Assembly: GCA_030770425.1 (NCBI GenBank)
Contig: JASJFT010000018.1
Coordinates: 1-64,000, forward strand
Direction of reading: 5' to 3'
Length of the DNA: 64,000 nt
Source of the DNA: Darksidea phi
Taxonomy: Eukaryota; Ascomycota; Dothideomycetes; Pleosporales; Lentitheciaceae
Under the pieces are notes generated by a model, which had not been told where the DNA came from, did not search any database, and saw only the letters and a program-made list of their open reading frames with translations. The translations under genes were made by a program, and so were the position numbers. Shown one piece after another: positions 22,729 through 33,645 of this stretch (positions are counted from its first letter, which is position 1; the number at the start of each line of letters is the position of its first letter).

Positions 22729-23536
22729 ACTCCTGCAGCTGGTATAGAGATAGTACGGCTGAGTCACGCTCGTTTTCTTTGTTTCTAGTCTGGCCCTTCG
22801 CAGCTGTGTTATTTTATGTTTTTGTCCCTGGTTAGACATCGGAGTATCGCAGACCTTACAATTCAATCAATTGCTTTTTTTTTTTCCTTTTGAAGTAAAT
22901 GCTCTGTTTGATACACAAGAATGAAAGCTTGGTGTAGGTATTCGGAGTTTATTGGAAGCTTGAAGCGGATACTTGCATACGTTGCCCTATCCTTTATATA
23001 CAGTAAAGTTGGCAAGACCGTAAGTTAAATCTTGTACAACATCACGGTATCTATTACAAGACACTATACAGAAGCATTCAAAGCCTAAAACACAAGGCTA
23101 TAGTAACAAGTAACTTATGCTACGTCAATATACGCACCCATAAGAGGTAGTAATACAGCTTGTTTGTCATGTTACAAAGTCTGACATGGAATATTCCGAT
23201 GTCGAATTTAGACACAATATCAAGGTTATCTAAATCGTTTGAGCATTAATAAATCGGGACCATCAGGAGATAGACGGGACCGTAGGCGCGCTTCCGGGTT
23301 ACGAAATTCCCTACTATAAAAGCCTACTTTGGATACACTTTGAGGAGACTCAACAGCGTTTTGTAAAGCACTACGGTATACGTCCTTGTGCATTATCATC
23401 AAGGACTAATAGCTAGAGAAATCACAGCGCAAAAAGTGAAGCCGATGACTTCGATACGGCTACAGCTTACAAGCTACAGTGGAGGATCCAATCCACAATC
23501 GATTTCTGAACATATTGACGTTTAAAAAAGAAATGT
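22729..23536. other. Gene-free interval
   Basis: This is the 3' flank of the secreted-protein gene, with a T-run near 22,876, followed by about 600 bp without any supported gene. Confidence 0.5.
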
Positions 23537-24403
23537 CTACCCTTCTGGGGCCCAACTTTCAAAATAGTCTCGTGAAACCAATCCTTGGCCAAATTCATCG
23601 TCATCCCAGTGTTCCTTCAATGCTTCGCCATGCTCTTGGCGACCAATTTGCCGGAAGAGACCATGGATGTCTGGATTCGGATGCCATTTCCCGACTTTCC
23701 ACCATATTTGGCGAGCCTCGCATTTGACTTCTCCCAAATTCGTGGCAAATGCCGTGCTTGCTCTAGGAATATAGTATGCCAATCCCCATGCGGGGTAGTC
23801 TAGGTAGAAACTCTTGGGGGGCTCAAAGTAGTCGAAGGCCTCCCCTTCATCAGCCTCGGCGCCATCCACATCCCACCTAAGAGGTGACCATAATATAGCC
23901 TGTCTCAAATCTGGCATGTTTGCAGCGGCTTTGGCGAAACTCGCAGGGAACGGTCCTAATACATTGTTATTTGGGGATATGCGAAACCAGAAGTTATATA
24001 TGGCCTCGAAAGACCTTCTGCCCTCATCAACGTTCACATGCCACCCCTCGTCCTCTTCAGTGGTTTCAAGTGGCGGGTATGAAGACTGGTTGACTTAGTA
24101 GATGGTCGATCCTCTACCTTCACCCCTTGGTCCTTCGAAATACCAAGCTCCTGACGGCGACACCATATGGAACATGATAAAGACCCTTTGGAGATGCGGC
24201 CAAGTTGGTACGGAATTATCCTCAGGCCAGTACAAGGTGTCGTCCACTTGAGCGCGGAGCGTGATTTCCTTCAGATGGTAGGATAGGATCCGAAGGCTGG
24301 TACTGAAAGGGTCCTTCGATGCAGGACTAACGAGATTCGGTAGGGCCTTCCAGTGGTAGACGCGGTCTGCGTTCGACATGACTTGGCGACCAAAGAAGTT
24401 CAA
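23537..24403 (-). pseudogene. F-box-type protein C-terminal remnant with nonsense codon
   Basis: One frame reads continuously from 24,403 to the stop at 23,537 except for an in-frame TAA at 24,095-24,097. It gives FFGRQVMSNADRVYHWKALP, WPHLQRVFIMFHMVSPSG, WYFEGPRGEGRGSTIY-stop, then SYPPLETTEEDEGW, SFEAIYNFWFRISPNN, LRQAILWSPLRWDV and GQGLVSRDYFESWAPEG. This is the C-terminal region of a lineage-specific fungal F-box protein family (from memory). Another in-frame TAA lies upstream near 24,421, and the N-terminal F-box is missing in the AT-rich DNA beyond. It is clearly broken. Confidence 0.65.
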
Positions 24404-24439
24404 TTCGACTTGTTAAAGGGATTTAGATAGATTCGTAAG

Positions 24440-24897
24440 CATGGTTGCTTTGCCGAAATCATGCCCAGAAATCCGGAATCCAGGGGATTACGAGTGTGAA
24501 TACTAGGAGTAGGCGTCTTTATAATAGCTAGCAATAGTAAAGTTATAGCTAATAGTAATATTTTAATACTTAGACTATTATTACTATTACCTTTTTAAGG
24601 CTAGCTAGAAACTTTATATAAGCGTTTTATACAGCTTTTTAGCTTCTTTTCCTTTAATTTACGCAGCTCTTTAAGCTAGGAGGGCGTATTACAGCTATAC
24701 ATGTTACGTAGCCACCTCGGCTCCCTGTATATAAGCGGCTAGCTAGCTACTAATTCACATCCATCTCAATCCTTATTAATTAGCGCTCCCCAGCTACAGA
24801 AAAAGATCATCGATCTATCCTATGCTATTGTCCCCTTTCCTAGTCTGGCCAGCAGGCCAGTACTGATAACCTATTTCTGCACACCTGCTCGTAGTAC
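24440..24897. other. AT-rich RIP island between F-box remnant and P450
   Basis: About 24,520-24,690 is AT-rich with the same TA-rich, CA/TG-poor texture as the first 10 kb, so it is probably a short RIP-mutated repeat fragment. No gene is present. Confidence 0.6.
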
Positions 24898-26713
24898 TTA
24901 GTTTCTAGGCACCAGCTTGATCGGCAACTCCTTTGCCATCTGGATATTGTAGTTGAAGTCCACATCATTCTTCAACTGCCTAATCGCCTTATTCTTTGTT
25001 ATCTCCCTCGCCTTCTCTACATCCGCGCCTATCATCTTGATCACGTCTTCAGGAACCACAAGCTCAATAGACCAGTCTTTCAATATCGTCGCCAAGATGG
25101 CAACCATCTCCACCTGCGCGAACGGCATGCCTGGGCACTTGCGCGGTCCGTGGCCGAAGGGGAAAAAGACATCGTCATGTTCTTTTCCGTCCGCGAAACG
25201 GGAGGGGTCGAAGTCGAGCGCTGGCGAGTTGTGCAGCTCAACGCGGCGCTCTGGAGAGATATCGTTAGGTCTCCAGATGGAAGGATTGTGGAATGCAGCC
25301 GCATAGTCGATGAGGCATGTGGTATTGGCTGGCACCGAGTGCTCGACGCCCTTCGAGTCGCGTAGAGTAGTTGGTGCGACTGTGTAACGGAAGATGAACT
25401 GGATCACGTTGTAGAGACGGAGAGTCTCTTTGATGACGGCACCCAGATGCCCCTTCTGCAATGGTGCGAAGTCGCACTCCACACTCCATTCCTCCTTCGA
25501 TCGGTTTCCGAGTTGTTCATCTAGCTCGTGTTGGATGGTAGCCTGGTGCTCAGGGTAGACTGCAAGCAAGAGGATAACGAAGGCAAGTGTATTGCCCGTT
25601 GTTTCGTGGCCTGCCATGAGCGTGAAGAAGATGTTCCCCAGGACGCTGCCTTCTGAGAGAGGTTGCTTGGTTGGATCAGATTCATCTGATGTGCCAGCAA
25701 CAACGATGGATTCTATGAGCGTCTTTTGCCGCTTCGCGGAGAGAATATCGATGTTAGCGGCAGCTTTCTTGCGCAGATCCTGCATGTAGTTCGTCCAGTC
25801 GTTGTAGGCTACGTGGGTCTCCTTTGTCGCTTTGAAAGGCAACTTGCCAAGCAAAGGTCGCGGAACCATGAATATAACACCCATGTGATCAAGCACAGTG
25901 AACAGTGCGCTCGCAAAGTCGGTCTGATAGCCCTCTCCGGAAGCCTTCTTGGCGAGACTGTACTCCTTCCAGGTGAGTTTCATGTCGAAAAAGACACTCG
26001 CAATGGTGTGCAGGGCCAGACGCGAAGTCCAACGCCTGACTACGGGGACTTGATAAGAATCTTGATTCCATCGTTGGATCAGTGTGTCTGTCTGCTCGAT
26101 AGCTTCCTTCCAGACCATTGGCTGTGTCGAAGGATTCAGGCCGTAAGCGACGACTTTTCGATGCCTCTTCCACTCTTCGCCTTCTACAGATCCTACAGTA
26201 GGACCCCATATATCGTAGAACTTCAGCATGTCGACAGGTACTTGGAGTGTGGACAGCGTAAAAAGCTGCTTGATGATGGCCGCGTCGCATGTCCATAGCA
26301 GGTTGCCATTCGGAGACGCAAGGAAGAGTGTATCTTCTCCTGCCTCCTTGAATGGCTGATGACTGACTGCCCAGATATTGCCAATCTGAGACAGCCTAAT
26401 ATGTGTCAATAGTAGCAAACACTCTAGAAGCCTGGACATCTTACGGTAGCCAAGGATTCCTCCAACGGCGAGGTAGAAGCTGCACGAGGGGAAGCAGCAT
26501 TGGCGAGAACATGATCCACCACACATCAGTAATGTGGACGCTGGAGATGATTAGCTAGTGTGGGGTTCCTTTTCGAGACAAAGCTCACGGTGAATAGAAA
26601 GTCGGAAAGCCAGCCGCGAGGGCCTCTTTGTAGTTGCTGCGGCATTTGGTGATCTTGAAGTACAGGAACGCCAATATGATGGCTCCCAGTGTCGTCGCAA
26701 ACAGATTTGCCAT
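24898..26713 (-). CDS. Cytochrome P450 monooxygenase, 572 aa
   Basis: Three exons, 26,713-26,589, 26,540-26,445 and 26,395-24,898, join in phase through 48- and 49-bp introns. The N-terminus MANLFATTLGAIILAFLYF is a membrane anchor for the ER. Hallmarks are the I-helix oxygen-activation motif AGHETTGNT (about residue 335), the K-helix ETLR (about 397) and the heme loop FGHGPRKCPG (about 487-496) with the axial Cys. All key residues are intact, so it should be an active heme-thiolate oxygenase depending on the ER NADPH-P450 reductase. Family and substrate cannot be told from the sequence. It is followed upstream by a TATA-containing promoter that has a diverged copy at 38,632-38,735. Nearest neighbours are the sugar transporter and regulator. 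Confidence 0.9.
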
Positions 26714-26796
26714 GGTGGTGGACCTACTTGGAGGGATGTGGAGGAAGGAAGTTTGTCACAGTGAGGAATCAGGGTGAATCACTGTGAGGGAAAGAA

Positions 26797-26900
26797 GTGA
26801 GAACTGCGGTTAATTGTGAAAGCTCTGTATGAGAGCAGCTTATATAGAACAGAATGAGGCACAGCAGCCAGGAGCAGTCATGTGATCTGACCTGGTGTGT
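26797..26900 (-). promoter_or_regulatory. Promoter of P450 with TATA box, duplicated elsewhere
   Basis: A tatata box at 26,841-26,846 lies about 130 bp upstream of the P450 start, within a segment that reads gagaactgcgg...gagagcagcttatatagaa...gaatgaggca. The same segment, diverged, is found at 38,632-38,735. The TATA function is inferred from position. Confidence 0.5.
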
Positions 26901-26989
26901 GAGCTAGCCTGATAAAGTTGGAAGTGCGGGGAAGGCACTTGCTTTCCACATAAGCTACCGAGCTGCTCTTTCATTCGTTGGTGTAACAG

Positions 26990-27696
26990 ACCCGACAGTA
27001 CGGTTTCACCTGCACGCCAAGAGTTTCCCCTAATCTATAGAATAGAGGCTACTATATTTAAAAAACAAACCAATTATAATTAGAAGAGTAAATAGCTTTT
27101 AAAAGAAGTAGAGGTATTTTATATAGCGAAGACTAATTACTAATTTAATTCGATTAAACTAATAAATAGTAGAGATAAACGGACTATTCGTATAAGTAGG
27201 CCACTTTTATACCTCTACTCGAAGTATAGTTATTAAGAAGAGTTATTATATAGCTTAGTAGCCGCTAAATTTATCTACGGTTTATAAGGCTCTTGAGCCG
27301 TATATACATAAAAAAAACCCTCTTACTATAGAAGCAGTTGACGCGATTGCTGTTACTCTATCGCTCAACATTATGGCACGCGCCACGCCCTCTCTAAGGC
27401 TCTAGCCGTTATCCGGGGCATACAGCACGCCCTTCGTTATAAGCTCGAGCCGTTACCCTCGTAGTTATGCTATAACGCCTTAGGTAACTTTTTATATTAA
27501 CTTTATAAGTTATTCCATGAGTTTAACGACGCGATGGCTGCTCCTTGTTCGATAAGCAGAATACTATTACTTAGATCAGGATACGTATTATATTTACGGT
27601 ATTTTAATCTGTTGTGGATCTACAAAGCTGCAAAGGCTGAGAAGGTTAGGAAGGTGGATAGCTCGCTTACCGGGTACGGTACTTTATATTCCAACC
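26990..27696. other. AT-rich RIP-like segment, no gene
   Basis: From about 27,040 to 27,530 the sequence is AT-rich and mostly CA/TG-poor. A stretch at about 27,511-27,541 (gttattccatgagtttaacg acgcgatggctg) recurs with transitions at about 33,751-33,781, so both places contain pieces of one repeat family. No coding content is supported. Confidence 0.6.
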
Positions 27697-29504
27697 TTAG
27701 CCCCCACTCTCATTAATCTCATACGTCCCCATCTTCCGTGACGGTACACCCCTCGCAAACAAAATATCAATCTCGCTCGTAGTCCTACCCTTCAACTCTG
27801 GAACATATAGCCAGGAGCCTACAGTCCCTATAACCGCCAGTCCACCGAACACGAATCCGACCTTGCCTTTCATGTCTGCTTCGTCGGGATTCACCTAGTA
27901 CAAAGTTAGTATACGTTTCGCATGCAGCCAATAACACTCACCATGTAAGGGATAGCGATGTTCATGACGACGCCTAGCACGGCCTGGGTGGCAGTTGCGA
28001 GGGCGGTTGTGTGTGCGCGTAGACCCATGCTAGAGACTTCACCGAGGAGCACGAACGCCATGGCACCGATGGTCATGAAGTAGATGAAGGCGTAAAAGAC
28101 GGTACAGGAGGCTTGGACCCATTTTGCGCCGGAGGATGGTACGACGTCCTAGAGTGGATGGTAAGCTTTTGCAATTAGAAAACAGATACGCGACATACCA
28201 TTATTCCGATGAGTAAGAGGAGGAAGGTGAGGCAACCCATGCCACTGACAAACACTTTGCGGCGTCCGAAAGAATCAACGATAAACCATGAAGCGATATT
28301 ACCAGCGACACCACACGCTGTGACTCCAACGCCGAGGTCGAAGGAGCGGCTCGTGACAAGACCGGCCAGCTGGAAGAAGTACGTCGAATATCCAAGAACG
28401 AAGACAATACCAACGAAGTGCTGGCACGCGAAGGCCCCGGTAGAGATGAGGCTTCGTTTCAAATTAACACCGCTGAAGCAATCTGTGAAGGTCAATGCCT
28501 TTTGAGACTGTTCTTCTTGGATGCTGACCTTGAGACTCGCAAGTTTACTAGAGGGTAATGAATACGGTTAGTGTATGTCTCACAATAGACTTATACTCGA
28601 ATTTTACGTACTCTCTAACATCCGTCTTTTTACCCCAGAGCATTTGCAACGCTTGTAGCGCTTGTTCATCCTTCCCCTGGCGGACCAAGAACCATGGTGA
28701 CTCCGGGACGAAGATGAATCCGCAGGCCAGGAAGACGACAAAGAATAGCTGAATGCCGAAAGGCGCAGCGTAGGCCCAACGAGTTGTCCATTCGCCAAAC
28801 CCCTTGACGACAGCATTTGAAAGAAGCTGGCCCAAGGCAATACCCAAATTGATACCCGCAGTCGAAATACCGCGCAGCACAACAGGCGCAATCTCACTAC
28901 AAGCCATCGGCCCAATCGTCAAATAGAATCCAAGACCGAGACCAAGGATGAGCTTCGACGTGAGGAAGGCCACTCTGGTCATCGAAAACATCTCACCAAA
29001 GATGCCCCCCGTACAAATCAGAAGACCCGCTGCCAGTGCGCTTTTGCGACCGACCTTGTCCGCCACCCAACTGCATATGAAGCCGCCGAAAAACATCCCA
29101 ACGGAGGATACCATATTAAATGCCGTCTGCCAATTAGCTGGAAGGACAGGTTTGTCCTCGAAAGTATAGCCGAAGTCGCGACGAAAGGCGGGGACGGAAA
29201 TCATGGCGCCGTTGATTTGGGCGTCGAAACCCCTGCGGTGATGTATTAGTAAGGAATCTTTTGAGATACCCGTGAGCACAGCGCCTTACCAGCCGATCGC
29301 ACACATTGACCAGTAGAACGAGCACCAGATCAAGGCTGGATGGTCCTTCCAGACTTCACTGAGGGCAAGACGATGCTCGGTCTCGTTGTCGGCAATCGCC
29401 CCCTTCATATCCGCAGGGAGATTCTTCTCCGGTTCATTCTGAGCGAAAGCTACTTCACGCTGAACAGTAGAGGCTGATTCCTTTTTCAAAGATGATAATT
29501 CCAT
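27697..29504 (-). CDS. MFS sugar transporter, alpha-glucoside permease type, 529 aa
   Basis: Five exons (29,504-29,290, 29,232-28,612, 28,547-28,199, 28,148-27,942 and 27,894-27,697) join in phase with introns of 47-64 bp. The protein has the twelve-helix sugar porter layout: WGFDAQINGAMISVPAFRRDFG in helix 1, the loop signature ADKVGRKSA, VPESPWFLVRQGK after helix 6, the second-half repeat DSFGRRKVF and the C-terminal PELKGRT. The WGFDAQ and VPESP variants resemble fungal maltose/alpha-glucoside permeases (proton symport at the plasma membrane). It is intact. It diverges from a Zn2Cys6 regulator over a shared 309-bp promoter, a common arrangement for a transporter and its own activator. The exact sugar is not known. 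Confidence 0.9.
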
Positions 29505-29813
29505 GACGTTTGCTATAAGAGGCTTATCGAATGGAACAAAAGTCGCGTGCTCAAGTGGGTATGAAGTCTAAGGCGCCGATGCGACCGTCACATGGATACT
29601 TATACTTTGCAAAAGGCGAGGCTAGATGATAAAGATACCCCCTTGAAGATCTGACCGGGTTAGACACGCCGATGATCCACTTAAAACGCTCTCCAGGTTT
29701 TCCCCAGCATTTACCGACTAGTGCACCGATCGTTCGGTTCGGGCGCTTATAAGCGATACTCCGCGCCTTTTTCAGGGGCGTGCCATGCTTGATGCGCCTT
29801 AGTGTAGCCGATA
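29505..29813. promoter_or_regulatory. Shared divergent promoter, transporter and regulator
   Basis: This 309-bp interval separates two divergent starts. It contains the perfect 12-bp palindrome cgcttataagcg at about 29,744-29,755. An inverted pair cactcc-gcgct-ggagtg lies just inside the regulator frame near 29,838. Zn2Cys6 factors often bind inverted or direct CGG triplets, so autoregulation plus control of the transporter is plausible but inferred. Confidence 0.4.
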
Positions 29814-31727
29814 ATGTGCCGGCGTCCCATATCCGACACTCCGCGCTGGAGTGACCACTTCTTCATACAACAACCACCCCCAGATATGAGCCCCTCTGAT
29901 GAACACGCGACTGAATCCCCGGAAGGCCCACCTTCGTTTAACTCCCTACCGAACGCCCCAAAAAGACCCGCGCCACGTGGATCTGCTTCATATCCCCGCA
30001 AACGAGCAGTGACGGCCTGCCAAGTCTGTCGAGCACGAAGGACGAAATGCGACAACCTCAAACCCTCATGTTCCTTTTGTTTGAAAGTTGGAGCAAAATG
30101 CATTCAATCTCCTATTGATCTTTCTAGCTACGACCCTGCTAGCCTGCAGATACTACAACGCCTTGACGATCTGGAGCAACTTGTCCGTGGTATTGGCAGC
30201 AGCGAGAATGTCGTACAGGCGACGACCGAAGCAACGCAGAGTCAGAGGAACTTCGATCGCCCTAGATTGAGCCCCTGCTCGATCGACCATATCCTGGATT
30301 GGTACTCGTTGAGGAGCTTGCGAGGACAACGCCAACCAAACGAACATGCATTTCCATACACAAATGGTGCATCATCACAAATGACAACGACATCGCCCAT
30401 ATCAGCCTTCGAGGAGTTCGAGCCGCACCGTACGAAGATACTACTCGATAATTTCTTTAATTATGTCCACGTTAAAAACCCGGTCTTGGACGAACAGTGG
30501 ACCCGACAGATCGTTTCGCGAGTGTGCATGCACGGAATTGACTGGTCACCTGAAGCTTGCCTCACATTGCTAGTATGCGCACTTGGGACAATAGCGACTC
30601 CCTTCCTCGGCTGTTGTTACATCAGCCGAGAGTCCGATGCATATCGCACTGCCGAGTCTTTGTTCCTAGCCGCCAAAAAGCGGTTAGGAACCCTGCTTGG
30701 GACATCTAGTTTGATCGAAGCACAGTGTATGTTTCTTGCCGGTGTTTATGCGATGTGCACATTCCAAAGGCTTCCAGCGTGGCGATTTTTCATGCAGTCT
30801 CTGGAATGCTGTCAAACTTTCGAAACCCTCAAGTCTTTCAAGCAAAATTATGGCGAACAGCTTAACGAAGATGGACGACGCTCCGCTACGGCTGAACAGG
30901 CCATCTACTGGTCGGCTTGGAAGTCAGAGAGGGAGGTTCACGATGAGCTAGGCTTGCCAGGCTATCTTTTCTCGGATGTCGATATAACGAGTTACCCGCA
31001 CCCGCCTTTCTTTCCGACACCACCCACGCATGATGACCAACCCACCAGTGCCGTCATTTCCGAAACGGAACGTCGCGAACAGGCTTCTTGGTATTTCTAC
31101 CTTTCTGAGATCTCGTTGCTGCGACTGCGGCGACGTATAGCCAACGAGATCAAGAACTTTGAGCCCGATAACAGCAACAGTTTGCTACCAGATCTCGCAA
31201 AGTCGGTCGCAGACCATGAACAGCGGATCCTTGATTGGGCTAATGCACTACCCGAAATCATGTCTATTAATGCACCACCCGAGGAAGACGAGGTTTGCCG
31301 GTTTGTGCTAAGAGGCCACCTCATCGACGTTTACGAGGTGCTCTATTGGCCTTTCGTTGACCGGGCCGCAAATCGCCCTTCTCTTTGTGATGACACCTCA
31401 ATCATCACCGAGCTCGCCACTAAGGGACTTCAAAATCATATGAAACGGATCATCGTCAACCGTGCTGGTTTTCAACATAGACATCATGGCACTTTTGGCA
31501 TGATAGTTAGTTGCACGCGAAGTGCACTGGTTTTGCTTGCGGCGGGACATGCAAGTGCAATTGTTGGATGTGGGATCCTTCAACCGCACCATATGCCGAT
31601 GGGGTGGCAGGACGCTGTGCAGGAGATCATTCGACTGAATGAATCGTGGGCGGATGAAGCGCCCGATCTGTGCCGAATCGTGTCGATTCTCAATGATTTG
31701 TGGTACCGCTGGACACAGTCTTCTTAA
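29814..31727 (+). CDS. Zn2Cys6 fungal transcription factor, 637 aa
   Basis: A single-exon frame is present. The binuclear zinc cluster CQVCRARRTKCD...CSFCLKVGAKC lies at residues 69-96, preceded by a basic stretch (PRKRAVTA) and followed by a short linker and a coiled-coil-like LQRLDDLEQLV (about 112-123) for dimerisation. The middle (about 200-500) resembles the fungal-specific transcription factor domain, with a helical hydrophobic character. The start could also be the ATG at 29,886 (MSPSDEH), which would shorten it by 24 residues and put the start closer to the zinc cluster. No lesion is seen. It is divergent from the sugar transporter and upstream of the GH5 remnant, so it is probably the local regulator of sugar or glucan use. 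Confidence 0.9.
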   Translation: MCRRPISDTPRWSDHFFIQQPPPDMSPSDEHATESPEGPPSFNSLPNAPKRPAPRGSASYPRKRAVTACQVCRARRTKCDNLKPSCSFCLKVGAKCIQSPIDLSSYDPASLQILQRLDDLEQLVRGIGSSENVVQATTEATQSQRNFDRPRLSPCSIDHILDWYSLRSLRGQRQPNEHAFPYTNGASSQMTTTSPISAFEEFEPHRTKILLDNFFNYVHVKNPVLDEQWTRQIVSRVCMHGIDWSPEACLTLLVCALGTIATPFLGCCYISRESDAYRTAESLFLAAKKRLGTLLGTSSLIEAQCMFLAGVYAMCTFQRLPAWRFFMQSLECCQTFETLKSFKQNYGEQLNEDGRRSATAEQAIYWSAWKSEREVHDELGLPGYLFSDVDITSYPHPPFFPTPPTHDDQPTSAVISETERREQASWYFYLSEISLLRLRRRIANEIKNFEPDNSNSLLPDLAKSVADHEQRILDWANALPEIMSINAPPEEDEVCRFVLRGHLIDVYEVLYWPFVDRAANRPSLCDDTSIITELATKGLQNHMKRIIVNRAGFQHRHHGTFGMIVSCTRSALVLLAAGHASAIVGCGILQPHHMPMGWQDAVQEIIRLNESWADEAPDLCRIVSILNDLWYRWTQSS

Positions 31728-31880
31728 GATTACAGTGAACAGCAACTGCCTATCAGAATAGCCCTAATTACCTGCGGCTAAAAGCCAAGGTTTATGGTGC
31801 CCAAAGGCGCGTGGCGCACCGACAAGCGAATTGGGGATAGATCTGGGGAAACCTCGGCCAATTTCATGACGCTCCCTCTT

Positions 31881-31895
31881 CTCCGCATCGCGGAG
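31881..31895. promoter_or_regulatory. Inverted repeat ctccgc-atc-gcggag
   Basis: A perfect 6-bp inverted repeat with a 3-bp spacer lies about 280 bp upstream of the GH5 reading frame and 150 bp past the regulator stop. Inverted CCG/CGG triplets are the classic binding pattern of Zn2Cys6 proteins, so it is a candidate operator for the neighbouring regulator. It could occur by chance. Confidence 0.35.
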
Positions 31896-32172
31896 TGTCG
31901 CATTTAAGACCCACTAAGCCTAAGCCTCCTTCGGTTCAAGCAAAGGCATTCTCCGCGTCCAGACTATTTCCGGTAGACACAGTGAACCACCGAAAACCTG
32001 GAGGCCAGATGTTGCGAGACAGAACCCAACCGAAGCTTCGTCACTGGCACTTATTTAAGGCGCTCGTCGCTCCCAACACTTTTACATACATCGAACTACC
32101 TCTTCCTTTTTTCCATTATCGATCCCCGTTGTAATTTGAGAGCTCCGCCCTTGCACTCAGCGCGCCTCGGCT

Positions 32173-33645
32173 ATGGCTGTCCACACCCCAAACTTGGCAT
32201 GCGAGCCTTTGCGAGTCTCTGGCGATGCTATAGTCAATGCTGCCGGCGAGCGCATTGTGTTGAAGGGTACGGCGCTTGGCGGTTACTTGAACATGGAGAA
32301 TTTTATCACTGGATATTCTGGCCATGAACACGAACACCGATCTGCACTAGCGGGCGTCCTAGGCAACAAGAAGGCTGATTTCTTCTTCGACCGCTTCCTA
32401 CACTACTTTTTCACAGAGGCTGATGCAGAGTTCTTTGCCTCGCTAGGCATGAACTGCATTCGACTTCCTTTCAACTACCGCCACTTCATCGACGACCAAT
32501 GTCCAGGCGAATACAAGAAAGAGGGCTTCGCTTTCCTTGATTGCGTTGTCGATATCTGTGGCAAGTACAATTTATACGTCGTCCTGGACCTACATGCAGC
32601 TCCGGGCGGCCAGAACCAGGATTGGCATTCGGACAGCGGCATCACGAAAGCACTCTTCTGGGAGTTCCGGCTATTTCAAGATCAAGCAATTGAGCTATGA
32701 AAAGTGATTGCGGCGCGCTATAAGAGCAACCCTGTCGTTTGCGGATATAATCTCCTCAACGAGCCTGCGGATCCTGAGCACACTCGACTGACTGCATGGT
32801 ATGAACGTGCGGAAAAGGCTGTTCGCGCTGTCGACCCAAACACAATGCTCTTCATTGACGGAAACACATATGCAATGGATTTTAGCCATTTCCATAATGT
32901 ACTTCCAAATGCTGTGTACGCAATACACGATTACGCAACGCTGGGGTTCCCCATCCCTGGGCAGGCGCCATACTCCGGTACAGAGGAGCAGAAAAAAAAG
33001 CTCAGAAAGTCTTTCGAGCGCAAAGTAGCATTCATGCGCGAGAAGAAGGTCCCGATCTGGAACGGCGAATTTGGCCCTGTCTACGCAGATGACCGCGTTG
33101 ACACGGATGCTGACAAGACCAATAATGCGCGCTTCAACATGCTCCAGGAGCAGCTTAACATCTACCACCAGGACAAGGTCAGCTGGAGCATCTGGCTATA
33201 CAAAGATATCGGCTACCAAGGCATGGTCTATGTGAGCCCCGACACTCCCTACAGGAAACTCATTGATCCATTCGTCGCCAAGAAGCAGAAACTTGCTCTG
33301 GACTTCTGGGGTGTCGTGAGCAAGGAGGGGGTCAACGATGTGTATGGCCCCTTCATTGACCGCTTGAAGCAGATGGTGCCCGAGCACTTGCAGAAAAAGA
33401 AGTACCCGCATATTTGGGATTTCCAGCGGCATGTTGAGCGTGTGGTACGCGAGACGCTCATGAGTGAGTACTTGGGCTGGGAATTTGCGGAGCTGTTTGA
33501 AGGCATGAGCGAAGAGGAGCTTGAGGAGTTGGCAAAGAGTTTTGCTTTTGAGAATTGCATCAAGAGGGACGGACTAAACAAAATCCTACAAGAGGACGGG
33601 CGAAGATGTGTCCCGACGCAGTCAGAGAACGGTTGTATATCTTAG
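32173..33645 (+). pseudogene. GH5 family glycoside hydrolase, single in-frame stop
   Basis: The frame from the ATG at 32,173 to the stop at 33,645 (490 codons) is intact except for a TGA at 32,698-32,700 (codon 176). Landmarks are GMNCIRLPFNYRHF, LYVVLDLHAAPGGQNQDWHS, the acid/base block YNLLNEPAD and the nucleophile block PIWNGEFGPVY, then WSIWLYKDIGYQGMVY. These are clan GH-A/GH5 features of a cellulase or glucan glucosidase type enzyme. There is no signal peptide, so if active it would be intracellular. The stop falls between LFQDQAIEL and KVIAARY, where relatives usually have Trp, so TGG to TGA is likely. No intron can remove it, and without readthrough both catalytic residues are lost. 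It was probably part of a sugar-use locus with the transporter and regulator. Confidence 0.85.

Noticed and set aside
32698..32700. TGA as a selenocysteine or programmed readthrough codon in the GH5 gene
   Set aside because: Fungal selenoproteins are not expected here, and the context lacks the known TGA-CTA readthrough signal. A nonsense mutation is simpler, though readthrough is kept as a check in the findings.
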